Below, one piece after another: positions 33,031 through 45,388 of a DNA stretch of 64,000 nucleotides (position 1 is its first letter; each line of letters begins with the position of its first letter). A program made the position numbers and the translations under genes. Source of the DNA: Macrostomum hystrix (lineage: Eukaryota; Platyhelminthes; Macrostomidae); NCBI GenBank assembly GCA_950097015.1, contig CATNEN010000039.1:15036501-15100500 (forward strand). Reading direction: 5' to 3'. Below the pieces are notes generated by a model. The model saw nothing but the letters and a program-made list of their open reading frames with translations. It was not told the DNA's origin and searched no databases.

Positions 33031-34473
33031 CTACTACCATTCTCACCTGTTCTCCTACCATTCTCACCTGTTCTCCTACCATTCTCACCTGTTCTCTTAC
33101 CATTCTCACCTGTTCTCCTACCATTCTCACCTGTTCTCCTATCATTCTCACCTGTTCTCCTATCATTCTCACCTGTTCTCCTGCCATTCTCACCTGTTCT
33201 CCTGCCATTCTCACCTGTTCTCCTGCCATTCTCACCTGTTCTACTACCATTCTCACCTGTTCTCCTACAATTCTCACCTGTTCTACTATCATTCTTACCT
33301 GTTCTACTATCATTCTTACCTGTTCTACTATCATTCCCACCTGTTCTACTATCATTCTCACCTGTTCTACTATCATTCTCACCTGTTCTCCTGCCATTCT
33401 CACCTGTTCTCCTGCCATTCTCACCTGTTCTCCTGCCATTCTCACCTGTTCTCCTATCACTCTCACCTGTTCTCCTGCCAATCTCACCTGTTCTCCTGCC
33501 AATCTCACCTTTTCTTCTGCCATTCTCACCTGTTCTCCTATCATCCCCACTTATTATTTTACTATTCTCACCTGTTCTACTTTTATTCTCACCTGTTCTC
33601 CTACTATTCTCACCTGTTCTACTATTATTCTTACCTGTTCTACTATCATTATTACCTGTTCTACTATCATTCTTACCTGTTCTACTATCATTCTCACCTG
33701 TTCTCCTACCATTCTCACCTGTTCTCCTATCATTCTCACCTGTTCTCCTATCATTCTCACCTGTTCTCCTATCATTCTCACCTGTTCTCCTATCATTCTC
33801 ACCTGTTCTCTTATCATTCTCACCTGTTCTCCTACCATTCTCACCTGTTCTCCTATCATTCTCACCTGTTCTCCTATCATTCTCACCTGTTCTCCTATCA
33901 TTCTCACCTGTTCTCCTATCATTCTCACCTGTTCTCCTACCATTCTCACCTGTTCTCCTACCATTCTCATCTATTCTCCTACCATTCTCACCTGTTCTCC
34001 TATCGTTCTCACCTGTTCTCCTACCATTCTCACCTGTTCTACTACCATTCTCACCTGTTCTCCTACCATTCTCACCTGTTCTACTACCATTCTCACCTGT
34101 TCTCCTACCATTCTCACCTGTTCTCTTACCATTCTCACCTGTTCTCCTACCATTCTCACCTGTTCTCCTATCATTCTCACCTGTTCTCCTATCATTCTCA
34201 CCTGTTCTCCTGCCATTCTCACCTGTTCTCCTGCCATTCTCACCTGTTCTCCTGCCATTCTCACCTGTTCTACTACCATTCTCACCTGTTCTCCTACAAT
34301 TCTCACCTGTTCTACTATCATTCTTACCTGTTCTACTATCATTCTTACCTGTTCTACTATCATTCCCACCTGTTCTACTATCATTCTCACCTGTTCTACT
34401 ATCATTCTCACCTGTTCTCCTGCCATTCTCACCTGTTCTCCTGCCATTCTCACCTGTTCTCCTGCCATTCTTA
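33031..34473 (-). repeat. 21-bp minisatellite C, same family as A and B
   Basis: About 69 units; the minus strand reads GAGAACAGGTGAGAATGG. A block of about 400 bp is duplicated with the same order of variants: the diagnostic GTTCTCTTAC occurs at 33091 and 34120, exactly 1029 bp (49 units) apart. Confidence 0.97.
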
Positions 34474-34981
34474 ATACTTTGACTCTCCTGAAGATTTTTT
34501 CCAGGAAAAATGTTGAAGAGTAAGAGCAAATTGACTGTGTGTATCGAAACGTCATTATAATGAAGTTTCACAATTATATGATAGTCTATTGTATCTTTTG
34601 TTTCCATGCATTTTAAAATTGTATTTTTCACAGCTTTTACAGAATACAAACAATAGGACATGACAGTATTTACGAAATATATTAAATATTATCTAAGCTT
34701 GGTAAACAGTTCTTTTTTTCTGAATTCGCTGTCTTGACTTCTGAAATTAGTTGAATTTTTAATAAGTTCCATTTCCAAGAAACATGACACGTTTAATATG
34801 CATTAAATCATAAAAATTTGCATCATTTCAGAATACTTTCTTTAGCCAATAATGAAGGCTATGACAGTGACACAAAACTACAACAACAAACAGCAGTTCT
34901 GCGCAGAGAAAAAATATCTACAAAATTCAGTAAAAATGTGCAAATCTGGTCACCTGGGGTGTTGTGCTAGATTGTGCCGTT
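34474..34981. other. unique spacer
   Basis: AT-rich; no gene supported. Confidence 0.45.
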
Positions 34982-35314
34982 TCAACCACCTTCGGGTGCA
35001 TCTCGCAACCTGGCCAGACTCTGCAGGTAGGTTCTTAACTGACTTCGCTTCATCAATCGTCGGAGACTCTCGAAGGATCGTCGGTTTCTGAGTAGAACTC
35101 TCTGACTCACCGTCACCGAATGCTCAGCCTCAGATGCGGTCAAGTTCAACTGACGAACGTGGATGCCGTGCGCCAGGAAGCTTTGCTCTGCCGCCGTCAG
35201 GTGAGGCAACGCTTTCACCGCCGCCGTATCATTCTGAGTTTGCGAACCAGCTGCTAGTACTGCGTAAAGCAGCAGCAGCACCGGCTGTAGGGACGGATTT
35301 GACGCGAAAATCAT
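34982..35314 (-). CDS. candidate secreted peptide precursor
   Basis: I do not recognise a family. The 110-residue ORF starts with a good signal peptide (NPSLQPVLLLLYAVLAAGSQ, probable cut after about residue 23-25). A 60-residue spacer with two NxT/NxS sequons (NDT, NLT) follows, then a basic C-terminal part with possible convertase sites RNRR and MKR and a C-terminal GG before the stop. This is the layout of a small secreted or neuropeptide precursor. Composition is much less AT-rich than its neighbours. A caution is an internal GTGAGT (minus strand, near 35105), a perfect 5' splice site: if used, only the first 69 or so residues are coding and the rest is intron. Two facing CCAAT boxes lie 390 bp upstream. 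Confidence 0.4.
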   Translation of the reverse strand: MIFASNPSLQPVLLLLYAVLAAGSQTQNDTAAVKALPHLTAAEQSFLAHGIHVRQLNLTASEAEHSVTVSQRVLLRNRRSFESLRRLMKRSQLRTYLQSLARLRDAPEGG

Positions 35315-35707
35315 TGCTCAAATCTTCTTATCTAGTAGTTGAGCGCATCGGTCATGATCCGGATGGATTCGGGTCGGGGATTTGAGCAGCTGTCGGGTCT
35401 GCCGCAATTTGAAGATTCTTGCAGGCTTACCTTAACGGGGCGGTGTCTATCCACGGCTGACTGTAGTGACTGAGCGCGCGCCTCACTTCTACAGCCTCCT
35501 ACAGCCTTGCTAAATTATTCAGCTAAGTAAGAATTTGAGAGCGGCTAGTGCTGCTGATGCACAGGGGAATGCATAAATAAAAAAACTGGTGGACAGGCAG
35601 ACAGATAGACTGGCTGGCTGGCTGGCAGGTGATTCGTGCCTATTAGCTAGATGTTCCCGGTTCCGGAGTATTATAAGCCTACAAGGCCTCCCCCGCAGTG
35701 TGGCCAA

Positions 35708-35730
35708 GACTGCGTTCCTATTGGCTGGCA
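35708..35730 (-). promoter_or_regulatory. facing CCAAT boxes (ATTGGCT ... AGCCAAT)
   Basis: ATTGGCT and AGCCAAT form a perfect inverted repeat around nine bases, giving NF-Y-type CCAAT sites on both strands. They lie about 400 bp upstream of the minus-strand secreted-peptide ORF. Confidence 0.45.
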
Positions 35731-35809
35731 CTGTTAGCCAATCAAATGCGACTAAGCGATTTCATTCTCTAGAAATCAGAACTATTATGTGCGTCTGAGA
35801 CACGGGGAG

Positions 35810-36052
35810 AGATTAGACAGGGGAGAGATTAGACAGGGGAGGGATTCGACAGGGGAGGGATTAGACAGGGGAGGGATTAGACAGGGGAGAGATTAGACAG
35901 GGGAGAGATTAGACAGGGGAGAGATTAGACAGGGGAGAGATTAGACAGGGGAGAGATTAGACAGGGGAGAGATTAGACAGGGGAGAGATTAGACAGGGGA
36001 GGGATTAGACAGGGAAGGGATTAGACAGGGGAGGGATGAGACGCACTGGGTA
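35810..36052. repeat. 16-bp minisatellite
   Basis: About 15 units of GATTAGACAGGGGAGA with GGGAGGG variants at both ends. Confidence 0.96.
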
Positions 36053-36568
36053 TAGAAACAATGGAAATTGAATTAAAGAAACGAGTACACGAAATAATTC
36101 AAACATTAAAGCATGATGCACGTTTAATTAACGTGTTTATTAAACGCAAAAAATAATCATTCATTCAGAGAAGTGCCAATTAAGCTTGAATTCCCAACAA
36201 TCCCTTCTCCGTCAGTTTGATTGGGTGAACGCAAAGGACGCATTAGACAGTTGTATATTTCCCAGAACAATCCCTAGCCTAACCTGGCGGTCCCTGGACA
36301 GGAGGAGCGGTACGTCCAAGTTGATGTGGCGGTTGGGTGGCTGCGAAACTGACTGCATGCGATCTGTCATGTCATTAAAAATGAAAAAAAACTACATTAA
36401 TTGAGCAGGGCTAGGCTAAATAGTTGGGGCCTGGGTGCCCAGTGAACAATATGAGCCAATGTAGCTGTTAGCGCTATTGTAAAACTTTTTAATGAAATAA
36501 CAAATAGAACATTTATTTCAGGTTAGATATTATTGGAGTCTACTAATCTAGGTCCGGGATGTTCTGAG
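36053..36568. other. unique spacer
   Basis: No gene or repeat recognised. Confidence 0.45.
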
Positions 36569-38640
36569 TAGAGATGTTCTACTCAGTTGATAGCAGGTTC
36601 TACTCAGATGATAGCAGGTTCTTCTCAGTTGATAGCAGGTTCTACTCAGTTGATAGCAGATTCTACTCAGTTGATAGCAGGTTCTACTCAGATGATAGCA
36701 GGTTCTACTCAGTTGATAGCAGGTTCTACTCAGTTGATAGCAGATTCTACTCAGTTGATAGCAGGTTCTACTCAGATGATAGCAGGTTCTACTCAGTTGA
36801 TAGCAGATTCTACTCAGTTGATAGCAGGTTCTACTCAGATGATAGCAGGTTCTACTCAGTTGATAGCAGATTCTACTCAGTTGATAGCAGATTCTACTCA
36901 GTTGATAGCAGGTTCTACTCAGATGATAGCAGGTTCTACTCAGTTGATAGCAGATTCTACTCAGATGATAGCAGGTTCTTATCAGATGATAGCAGGTTCT
37001 TATCAGATGATAGCAGGTTCTTATCAGATGATAGCAGGTTCTACTCAGATGATAGCAGGTTCTTCTCAGATGATAGCAGGTTCTTATCAGATGATAGCAG
37101 GTTCTACTCAGATGATAGCAGATTCTACTCAGATGATAGCAGGTTCTACTCAGATGATAGCAGGTTCTTCTCAGATGATAGCAGGTTCTTATCAGATGAT
37201 AGCAGGTTCTTATCAGATGATGGCAGGTTCTTATCAGATGATAGCAGATTCTACTCAGATGATAGCAGATTCTACTCAGATGATAGCAGGTTCTACTCAG
37301 ATGATAGCAGGTTCTACTCAGATGATAGCAGGTTCTACTCAGATGATAGCAGATTCTACTCAGATGATAGCAGGTTCTACTCAGATGATAGCAGGTTCTA
37401 CTCAGATGATAGCAGGTTCTACTCAGTTGAGAGTAGGTTCTACTCAGTTGAGAGCAGGTTCTACTCAGATGATAGCAGGTTCTACTCAGATGATAGCAGA
37501 TTCTACTCAGATGATAGCAGGTTCTACTCAGATGATAGCAGGTTCTACTCAGATGATAGCAGGTTCTACTCAGTTGAGAGTAGGTTCTACTCAGATGATA
37601 GCAGATTCTACTCAGATGATAGCAGGTTCTACTCAGATGATAGCAGGTTCTACTCAGATGATAGTAGGTTCTACTCAAATGATAGCAGATTCTACTCAGA
37701 TGATAGCAGGTTCTACTCAGATGATAGCAGGTTCTACTCAGATGATAGCAGGTTCTGCTCAGATGATAGCAGATTCTACTCAGTTGAGAGTAGGTTCTAC
37801 TCAGTTGAGAGCAGGTTCTACTCAGATGATAGCAGGTTCTACTCAGATGATAGCAGATTCTACTCAGATGATAGCAGGTTCTACTCAGATGATAGCAGGT
37901 TCTACTCAGATGATAGCAGGTTCTACTCAGATGATAGCAGGTTCTACTCAGATGATAGCAGGTTCTACTCAGATGATAGCAGGTTCTACTCAGATGATAG
38001 CAGGTTCTACTCAGATGATAGCAGGTTCTACTCAGATGATAGCAGGTTCTGCTCAGATGATAGCAGGTTCTGCTCAGATGATAGCAGGTTCTGCTCAGAT
38101 GATAGCAGGTTCTGCTCAGATGATAGCAGGTTCTACTCAGATGATAGCAGGTTCTGCTCAGATGATAGCAGGTTCTGCTCAGATGATAGCAGGTTCTACT
38201 CAGATGATAGCAGATTCTACTCAGATGATAGCAGGTTCTACTCAGATGATAGCAGGTTCTACTCAGATGATAGCAGATTCTACTCAGATGATAGCAGGTT
38301 CTGCTCAGATGATAGCAGGTTCTGCTCAGATGATAGCAGGTTCTGCTCAGATGATAGCAGGTTCTGCTCAGATGATAGCAGGTTCTACTCAGATGATAGC
38401 AGATTCTACTCAGATGATAGCAGGTTCTGCTCAGATGATAGCAGGTTCTACTCAGATGATAGCAGATTCTACTCAGATGATAGCAGATTCTACTCAGATG
38501 ATAGCAGGTTCTACTCAGATGATAGCAGATTCTACTCAGATGATAGCAGGTTCTGCTCAGATGATAGCAGGTTCTGCTCAGATGATAGCAGGTTCTACTC
38601 AGATGATAGCAGATTCTACTCAGTTGAGAGTAGGTTTTAC
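36569..38640. repeat. 21-bp minisatellite D
   Basis: About 98 units with core GATAGCAGGTTCTACTCAGA. Variants form blocks: GTTGATAGC at the 5' end, TTCTTATCAG near 37000, TTCTGCTCAG near 38050-38600. Three of six frames are open for about 690 codons because the unit is stop-free. Each unit has a WGATAR core (TGATAG). Confidence 0.97.
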
Positions 38641-39054
38641 TCAAGCGACAGTTTAAGGCTATAGCTTAGGACTGGAAGCTTTGTCTACGAATTGTATAAA
38701 AAAATTTTCAGACAAAGACATATAAAGATGTCATTCACAATCTACATTTTTTCCTTAGCTTTTTGCTTTTAGTCTGAAAACTGTATAAGAGTATAATATT
38801 ATCTGGGAAAAGCCAGTATTAAATTAAGTATGAGAATACGAACAAATAATTGACATTTGCCCATAAGTAGGCCCTGAGAATGGCCTGATCAGGGCGTTTG
38901 CAGTCTATTATTATGCCCAACTGAAGTCACCCTTTATTAATGCTTGATTTTGACTCGGCATGACATTCTCACATTTCTTTCTCGTCATTCATTATATATT
39001 TATATCCCTCGTCTCATCTCCATTTTAGATTCCATCTGCGTTTCTCTTATCTCC
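38641..39054. other. unique spacer
   Basis: No gene supported. Confidence 0.45.
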
Positions 39055-39322
39055 CATTTTCCCCTCACTCCCTTCTCGCCTCACTCCCTTCTCGCCTCAC
39101 TCCCTTCTCCCCTCACTCCCTTGTCCCCTCACTCCCTTCTCCCCTCACTCCCTTCTCCCCTCACTCCCTTCTCCCCTCACTCCCGTCTCCCCTCACTCCC
39201 TTCTCCCCTCACTCCCTTTTCCCCTCACTTCCTTCTCCCCTCACTCCCTTCTCGCCTCACTCCCTTCTCCCCTCACTCCCTTCTCCCCTCCCTCCCTTCT
39301 CCCCTTACTCCCTTCTCCCATT
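39055..39322. repeat. 16-bp minisatellite
   Basis: About 16 units of CACTCCCTTCTCCCCT; a pure pyrimidine tract apart from A and rare G. Confidence 0.95.
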
Positions 39323-40005
39323 ACTCTTTTTTTCCTCTCCCATCTCTCTGCTCTCGTCTCTCGTCTCTCCGATTTTAATTCTCCCTCTGTTCTTCATTCT
39401 TCCCCATCATTTTCCTTCTCCGAAAAGGGTGATTTTACATCACCAGATTCACCTTAAAAATCACAAAAAACACCGCGTCTCAATGCGTAATTCACACGTA
39501 TTCTACATTTACACATTAAACTGAATTAGCACCTGTTTCCTACTGAGTCTACTGTGATGACACACACACACACACTCTCTCTCTCAGTCTGTTCTGGAAG
39601 CTCTGACGTAGGTCACGCAATTTTTTCTGACGGCCTCCATTACGTCATCGCGCATTGATCCGTGTAAGAAATGTGAAATCCAAGTATAGTTTAGAGAATT
39701 ATCAGGTACGCCAATTGCATTGATCTTTCGTATTATGGGAGGTGGAATAACAAAAAGACATTAGCCGAATCTGAGCATGAGCTGATTGCGTCATATCGCT
39801 TTCACTTCCAAACGATTTCGTAAAAAAATATAGCATTCTTCTATTTCTATTCTTTGGCGGATCTGTCATTGCAGAAACTTTCAGAGTCTCGTCCAAGCTG
39901 TTTCTCGGATTTGTTGAGCAAACAGTTTCTTGTGTGTCCTGTGCGACTAACAATGGCATATGAGGATAGTAGGATTAGTAGGATCATGTCTTCTCTGACG
40001 CAATC
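39323..40005. other. unique spacer
   Basis: Contains a (CA)n(CT)n microsatellite near 39560-39585; no gene supported. Confidence 0.45.
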
Positions 40006-41765
40006 AGTCATGCCTGTAGTGAGCTAGTCTTGTCTGTATTGAACTAGTCATGTCTGTAATGAACTGTAATGAACTGGTCATGTCTGTAATGAACTGTAAT
40101 GAACTGGTCATGTCTGTAATGAACTGTATTGAACTGGTCATGTCTGTAATGAACTGTATTGAACTAGTCATGTCTGTAATGAACTGTAATGAACTGGTCA
40201 TGTCTGTAATCAACTGGTCATGTCTGTAATCAACTGGTCATGTCTGTAATGAACTGGTCATGTCTGTAATAAACTGGTCATGTCTGTAATGAACTGGTCA
40301 TGTCTGTAATGAACTGGTCATGTCTGTAATGAACTGGTCATGTCAGTATTTAACTGGTCATGTCTGTAATGAACTGGTCATGTCTGTAATGAACTGGTCA
40401 TGTCTGTAATGAACTGGTCATGTCTGTAATGAACTAGTCATGTCTGTAATGAACTGGTGATGTCTGTAATCAACTGTAATGAACTGGTCGTATCAGTATA
40501 GAACTGGTCATGTCTGTATTGAACTGGTCATGTCTGTAATGAACTGGTCATGTCTGTATTTAACTGGTCATGTCTGTAATGAACTAGTCATGTCTGTAAT
40601 GAACTGGTGATGTCTGTAATCAACTGTAATGAACTGGTCGTATCAGTATAGAACTGGTCATGTCTGTAATGATCTGTATTGAACTGGTCATGTCTGTATT
40701 GAACTAGTCATGTCTGTTATGAACTGTAATGAACTGGTCATATCTGTAATGAACTGGTCATGTCAGTATTGAACTGGTCATGTCAGTATTGAACTGGTCA
40801 TGTCTGTATTGAACTAGTCATGTCTGTTATGAACTGTAATGAACTGGTCATATCTGTAATGAACTGGTCATGTCAGTATTGAACTGGTCATGTCAGTATT
40901 GAACTGGTCATGTCTGTATTGAACTGGTCATGTCAGTATTGAACTGGTTATGTCAGTATTGAACTGGTCATGTCTGTAATGAACTGGTCATGTCAGTATT
41001 TTACTGGTCTTGTCTGTATTGAACTGGTCATGTCTGATTGAACTAGTCATGTCTGTTATGAACTGTAATGAACTGGACATATCTGTAATGAACTGGTCAT
41101 GTCAGTATTGAACTGGTCATGTCAGTATTGAACTGGTCATGTCTGATTGAACTAGTCATGTCTGTTATGAACTGTAATGAACTGGTCATATCTGTAATGA
41201 ACTGGTCATGTCAGTATTGAACTGGTCATGTCAGTATTGAACTGGTCATGTCTGTATTGAACTAGTCATGTCTGTTATGAACTGTAATGAACTGGTCATA
41301 TCTGTAATGAACTGGTCATGTCAATATTGAACTGGTCATGTCAGTATTGAACTGGTCATGTCTGTATTGAACTAGTCATGTCTGTTATGAACTGTAATGA
41401 ACTGGTCATATCTGTAATGAACTGGTCATGTCAGTATTGAACTGGTCATGTCAGTATTGAACTGGTCATGTCTGTATTGAACTAGTCATGTCTGTTATGA
41501 ACTGTAATGAACTGGTCATATCTGTAATAAACTGGTCATGTCAGTATTGAACTGGTCATGTCAGTATTGAACTGGTCATGTCTGTATTGAACTGGTCATG
41601 TCAGTATTGAACTGGTTATGTCAGTATTGAACTGGTCATGTCTGTAATGAACTGATCATGTCAGTATTTTACTGGTCTTGTCTGTATTGAACTGGTCATG
41701 TCAGTATTGAACTGGTCATGTCTGTAATGAACTGGTCATGTCTGTAATGAACTGTTTATATCTGT
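40006..41765. repeat. 20-bp minisatellite with 110-bp higher-order units
   Basis: Units of GAACTGGTCATGTCTGTAAT with 30-bp insertion variants (GAACTGTAAT). From about 40690 a block of 20+30+20+20+20 bp recurs as a 110-bp higher-order unit several times. Confidence 0.96.
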
Positions 41766-42474
41766 ACGTTTTAAATGATGGATGATCCCACATATATCGC
41801 AGTTAAATTAATTGATGAAATTTACAAACCAAGAATTTTCAAAAAACGGACAAATTATCTAAGTTCAAATTGGATAAGAAAAAACACAGGAAAACCAGCA
41901 GATCTGAGTCTAAATTACTAACTAATAAAATATTAATATATTCCATTAGTTAATCTTTCTTAATGGACAGGGCATTGTGCTCGAAAAAATGCTTTTAACG
42001 ATTGCACTCTTGTAAAAAATAAATTTGTTTCATTTCTATCGGAATCCAATAGAAGCAATGCGGGTTGGTTTGCACTTTAATAAAAAGAAGAAAAAGAGGC
42101 GCGGTAAAAGAAGCTGTTTGTCTCTCTCTGCTGAGTCCATTACGTAATGAAGGCATAAGCGCGACAGAAGGTTTTAACGGTAGGAAAGCAAGTTGAAATT
42201 ATTTTCTAGTTGAAGAGAATATTTAGCCTCTTGTGGCGAAGTTTAAACCCTGTTCAAAGTAGGGAAACAAATTTTCTGGCTGACTACTATGAAATAGTGA
42301 TTAGCAATGAATAATTAAGCAGCATGTGTAAGTATTAGTGACGAAAAATGATTAATTCGCTTCACAGCATTCTGAGTAGCTGAGTAGGGGAGCAAAGTCA
42401 GGCCTGGAGACAAGATTGTTGGCACACAGCTCTTGTGGGGTGTATAATTCACCCCACAGGGTGTAAGTCAGGTG
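41766..42474. other. unique spacer ending in a 9-bp hairpin
   Basis: No gene seen. TGTGGGGTG (42434-42442) and CACCCCACA (42450-42458) form a perfect stem with a 7-base loop just before the next array. Confidence 0.6.
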
Positions 42475-43445
42475 TTTAATGATTGGGATTTCCCGTGTAA
42501 AATTCTGGGGATTTCCCGTTTTAAATGCTTGGGATTTCCCGTTTTAAATGCTTGGGATTTCCCGTGTTTAATGATTGGGATTTCCCGTGTTTAATGATTG
42601 GGAATTCGTGGGTTTAATGATTGGGATTTCGCGAGTTTAATGCTAGGGATTTCCCGTGTTTAATGATTGGGATTTCGCGAGTTTAATGCTAGGGATTTCC
42701 TATGTTTAATGCTTGGGATTTCCCGTTTTAAATGCTAGGGATTTCCCGTGTTTAATAATTGGGATTTCGCGAGTTTAATGCTAGGGATTTCCCGTGTTTA
42801 ATGATTGGGATTTCGCGAGTTTAATGCTAGGGATTTCCTGTGTTTAATGCTTGGGATTTCGCGAGTTTAATGCTAGGGATTTCCTGTGTTTAATGCTTGG
42901 GATTTCCCGTTTTAAATGCTTGGGATTTCCCGTGTTTAATGCTTGGGATTTCCCGTGTTTAATGATTGGGATTTCGCGAGTTTAATGCTAGGGATTTCCT
43001 GTGTTAAATGCTTGGGATTTCCCGTGTTTAATGCTTGGGATTTCCCGTGTCTAATGATTGGGATTTCGCGAGTTTAATGCTTGGGATTTCCCGTTTCAAA
43101 TGCTTGGGATTTCCCGTGTTTAATGCTTGGGATTTCCCGTGTTTAATGATTGGGATTTCGCGAGTTTAATGCTAGGGATTTCCTGTGTTAAATGCTTGGG
43201 ATTTCCCGTGTTTAATACTTGGGATTTCCCGTGTTTAATGATTGGGATTTCGCGAGTTTAATGCTAGGGATTTCCCGTGTTTAATGCTAGGGATTTCCTG
43301 TGTTAAATGCTTGGGATTTCCCGTGTTTAATGATTGGGATTTCGTGTGTTTAATGAATGGGATTTCGTGTGTTTAATGAATGGGATTTCGTGTGTTTAAT
43401 GATTGGGATTTCGTGTGTTTAACGACTGGGATTTCGCTAGTTAAT
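42475..43445. repeat. 23-bp minisatellite with kappaB-type motif
   Basis: About 42 units of GGGATTTCCCGTGTTTAATG plus CTT. About 20 carry an exact GGGATTTCCC; others are GGGATTTCGC or GGGATTTCCT variants in mixed order. Confidence 0.96.
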
Positions 43446-44055
43446 TGAATGGGACATCTAGTTTTCGATTGTTTTAATTTCGTTGTACTTAGTGATTTGG
43501 ATTCAATTGTGTTTAAAGATTCAAAGTGTATTGATTTATTAATAAAGTATGTTCTGGAACTGCAAAGAAGTAATAGTGTATGTCCAGAGTCGCTATGATA
43601 TTTTTTATAGGTTTTTCTACTTGCATAATCTATATTTATTAGAGTTTGTAGACCAATTCACTTACGAGGCATATGGAATTAGATGACACAGATCAGTGTG
43701 TCAGAGTGAATGGATTAGGCGCAAATGTAGCACATGTTATTTCTGTACTAGCTAATGGATTGCTAGTTAATCCACTGTCTCCAGGACCAGCTCAGTGTGT
43801 AGCTAGCTCTCTTAAAGCCAAAAAATTTTTTTTAAGCATAGATGAGTCTTGATATAGAAAGTACATTCGTGTTCTAATATTTCAAACCTTGAGCGGTTTT
43901 AAACAAATATTTAAGCCTAGGTTTCCAAGAAACATGCTAGATTAAGGATTTTCTGGGTTCCAGGTAATACTGAGGTTCAGTTCCATCGACAACGATGATC
44001 TAGTTAGGCTTCTAACGTATTTCGATCCGAGCTCGAAAAATTGCTCCAAACAGCA
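43446..44055. other. unique spacer
   Basis: No gene supported. Confidence 0.45.
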
Positions 44056-44727
44056 ATAGGAACAGTGGTATTTTAATAGACACTGAAGGAACAGTGGTAT
44101 TATGGTAGAGACACTGAAGGAGCAGTGGTATTTTGGTAGAGACACTAAAGGAACAGTGGTATTTTGGTAGAGACACTGAAAGAACAGTGGTATTTTGGTA
44201 GAGACACTGAAGGAACAGTGGTATTTTGGTAGAGACACTGAAGGAACAGTGGTATTTTGGTAGAGACACTGAAGGAGCAGTGGTATTTTGGTAGAGACAC
44301 TGAAGGAACAGTGGTATTTTGGTAGAGACACTGAAGGAACAGTGGTATTTTGGTAGAGACACTGAAGGAACAGTGGTATTTTAGTAGAGACACTGAAGGA
44401 ACAGTGGTATTTTAGTAGAGACACTGAAGGAACAGTGGTATTTTGGTAGAGACACTGAAGGAACAGTGGTATTTTGGTAGAGACACTGAAGGAACAGTGG
44501 TATTTTGGTAGAGACACTGAAGGAACGGTGGTATTTTAGTAGACACTGAAGGAACAGTGGTATTTTGGTAGAGACACTGAAGGAACGGTGGTATTTTAGT
44601 AGACACTGAAGGAACAGTGGTATTTTGGTAGAGACACTGAAGGAACGGTGGTATTTTAGTAGACACTGAAGGAACGGTGGTATTTTAGTAGACACTGAAG
44701 GAACAGTGGTATTTTGGTAGAGAAGCT
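44056..44727. repeat. 31/29-bp minisatellite, first part
   Basis: About 22 units with core GGAACAGTGGTATTTTGGTA; 29-bp variants lacking GA (TAGTAGACACTG) alternate with 31-bp ones at 44520-44700. It is the same unit, in the same orientation, as the array at 45885-47160. Confidence 0.96.
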
Positions 44728-44984
44728 GCATCCTAAGTTGGATTTCAATATCGCGGACTGCATCGTCTTTCATTCGATCGGGGACTAATTCTAAAATCAG
44801 GCTCGTTATTTTGCCAGGCAGCCGGTTGGACACCTAATATACAGTTTCGGATGCATCGAGTCATGCTGGATGTCATCCTAAAGTCCAGCTCCAACTTCAA
44901 TCACGGATCTGTCAACTGCCAAAACCACATGTACAGGTACAACAGATTCATCTAGTTCTAATGGCGGTTTCAACGCGCCTGTCT

Positions 44985-45165
44985 CAATTGGTCCAAATGA
45001 TGGCTGTGTACAGCTGTTGAGTCCATGGACTAAGATATGACCACCTTCCATTAACCTAGTTGATACTGGTACCTATTCAACAGCTGGATTAACTGAAGCA
45101 ATATAGAAGTGTCTTGCTACAGGACACGAATTGGTCGAGTAGAGTCGGAAATTTCAATGCTTACG
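44985..45165 (-). mobile_element. SINE family B copy 2 (degraded, inverted)
   Basis: GTGTACAGCTGTTGAGTCCA and the AAGTGTCTTGCTACAGGACACG segment match the reverse complement of 6905-7110, with many substitutions and a poor B-box. Confidence 0.5.
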
Positions 45166-45204
45166 TCTAGGTTAAAACACTCAATTTTTTTATATAAAAC
45201 ATTT

Positions 45205-45388
45205 ACCCACAAGGGCCCTGGGCAATGGCTTATCATTTGGTGACACTGGACCCGCAGCGAGCGAGGATTCTACCCATTTTGCTGACTTCTGAGCACACGC
45301 ACACGGATACCGTATGCAGGAATCGAGCTCAGGGACCTTGGCTCAAGAGGCAAACGCGTTAACCGTTCAGCTACTCACTCGAGAATAA
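45205..45388 (-). mobile_element. SINE family A copy 3 (inverted)
   Basis: The minus strand reads AACGCGTTTGCCTC, then GAGCTCGATTCCTGC (B-box), AGAAGTCAGCAAAATGGGTA and GTGTCACCAAATGATAAG, matching the copy at 25443 through head and body. Confidence 0.7.

Noticed and set aside
36548-38664. Three ORFs of about 690 codons (plus and minus) through a 21-bp array
   Set aside because: Simultaneous open frames on both strands are a property of the unit; no start context, splice structure or flanking domain supports a protein.
40006-41765. p53-like half sites (GGTCATGTCT) every 20 bp
   Set aside because: The third base breaks the RRRCWWGYYY consensus in every unit, so the match is not exact.
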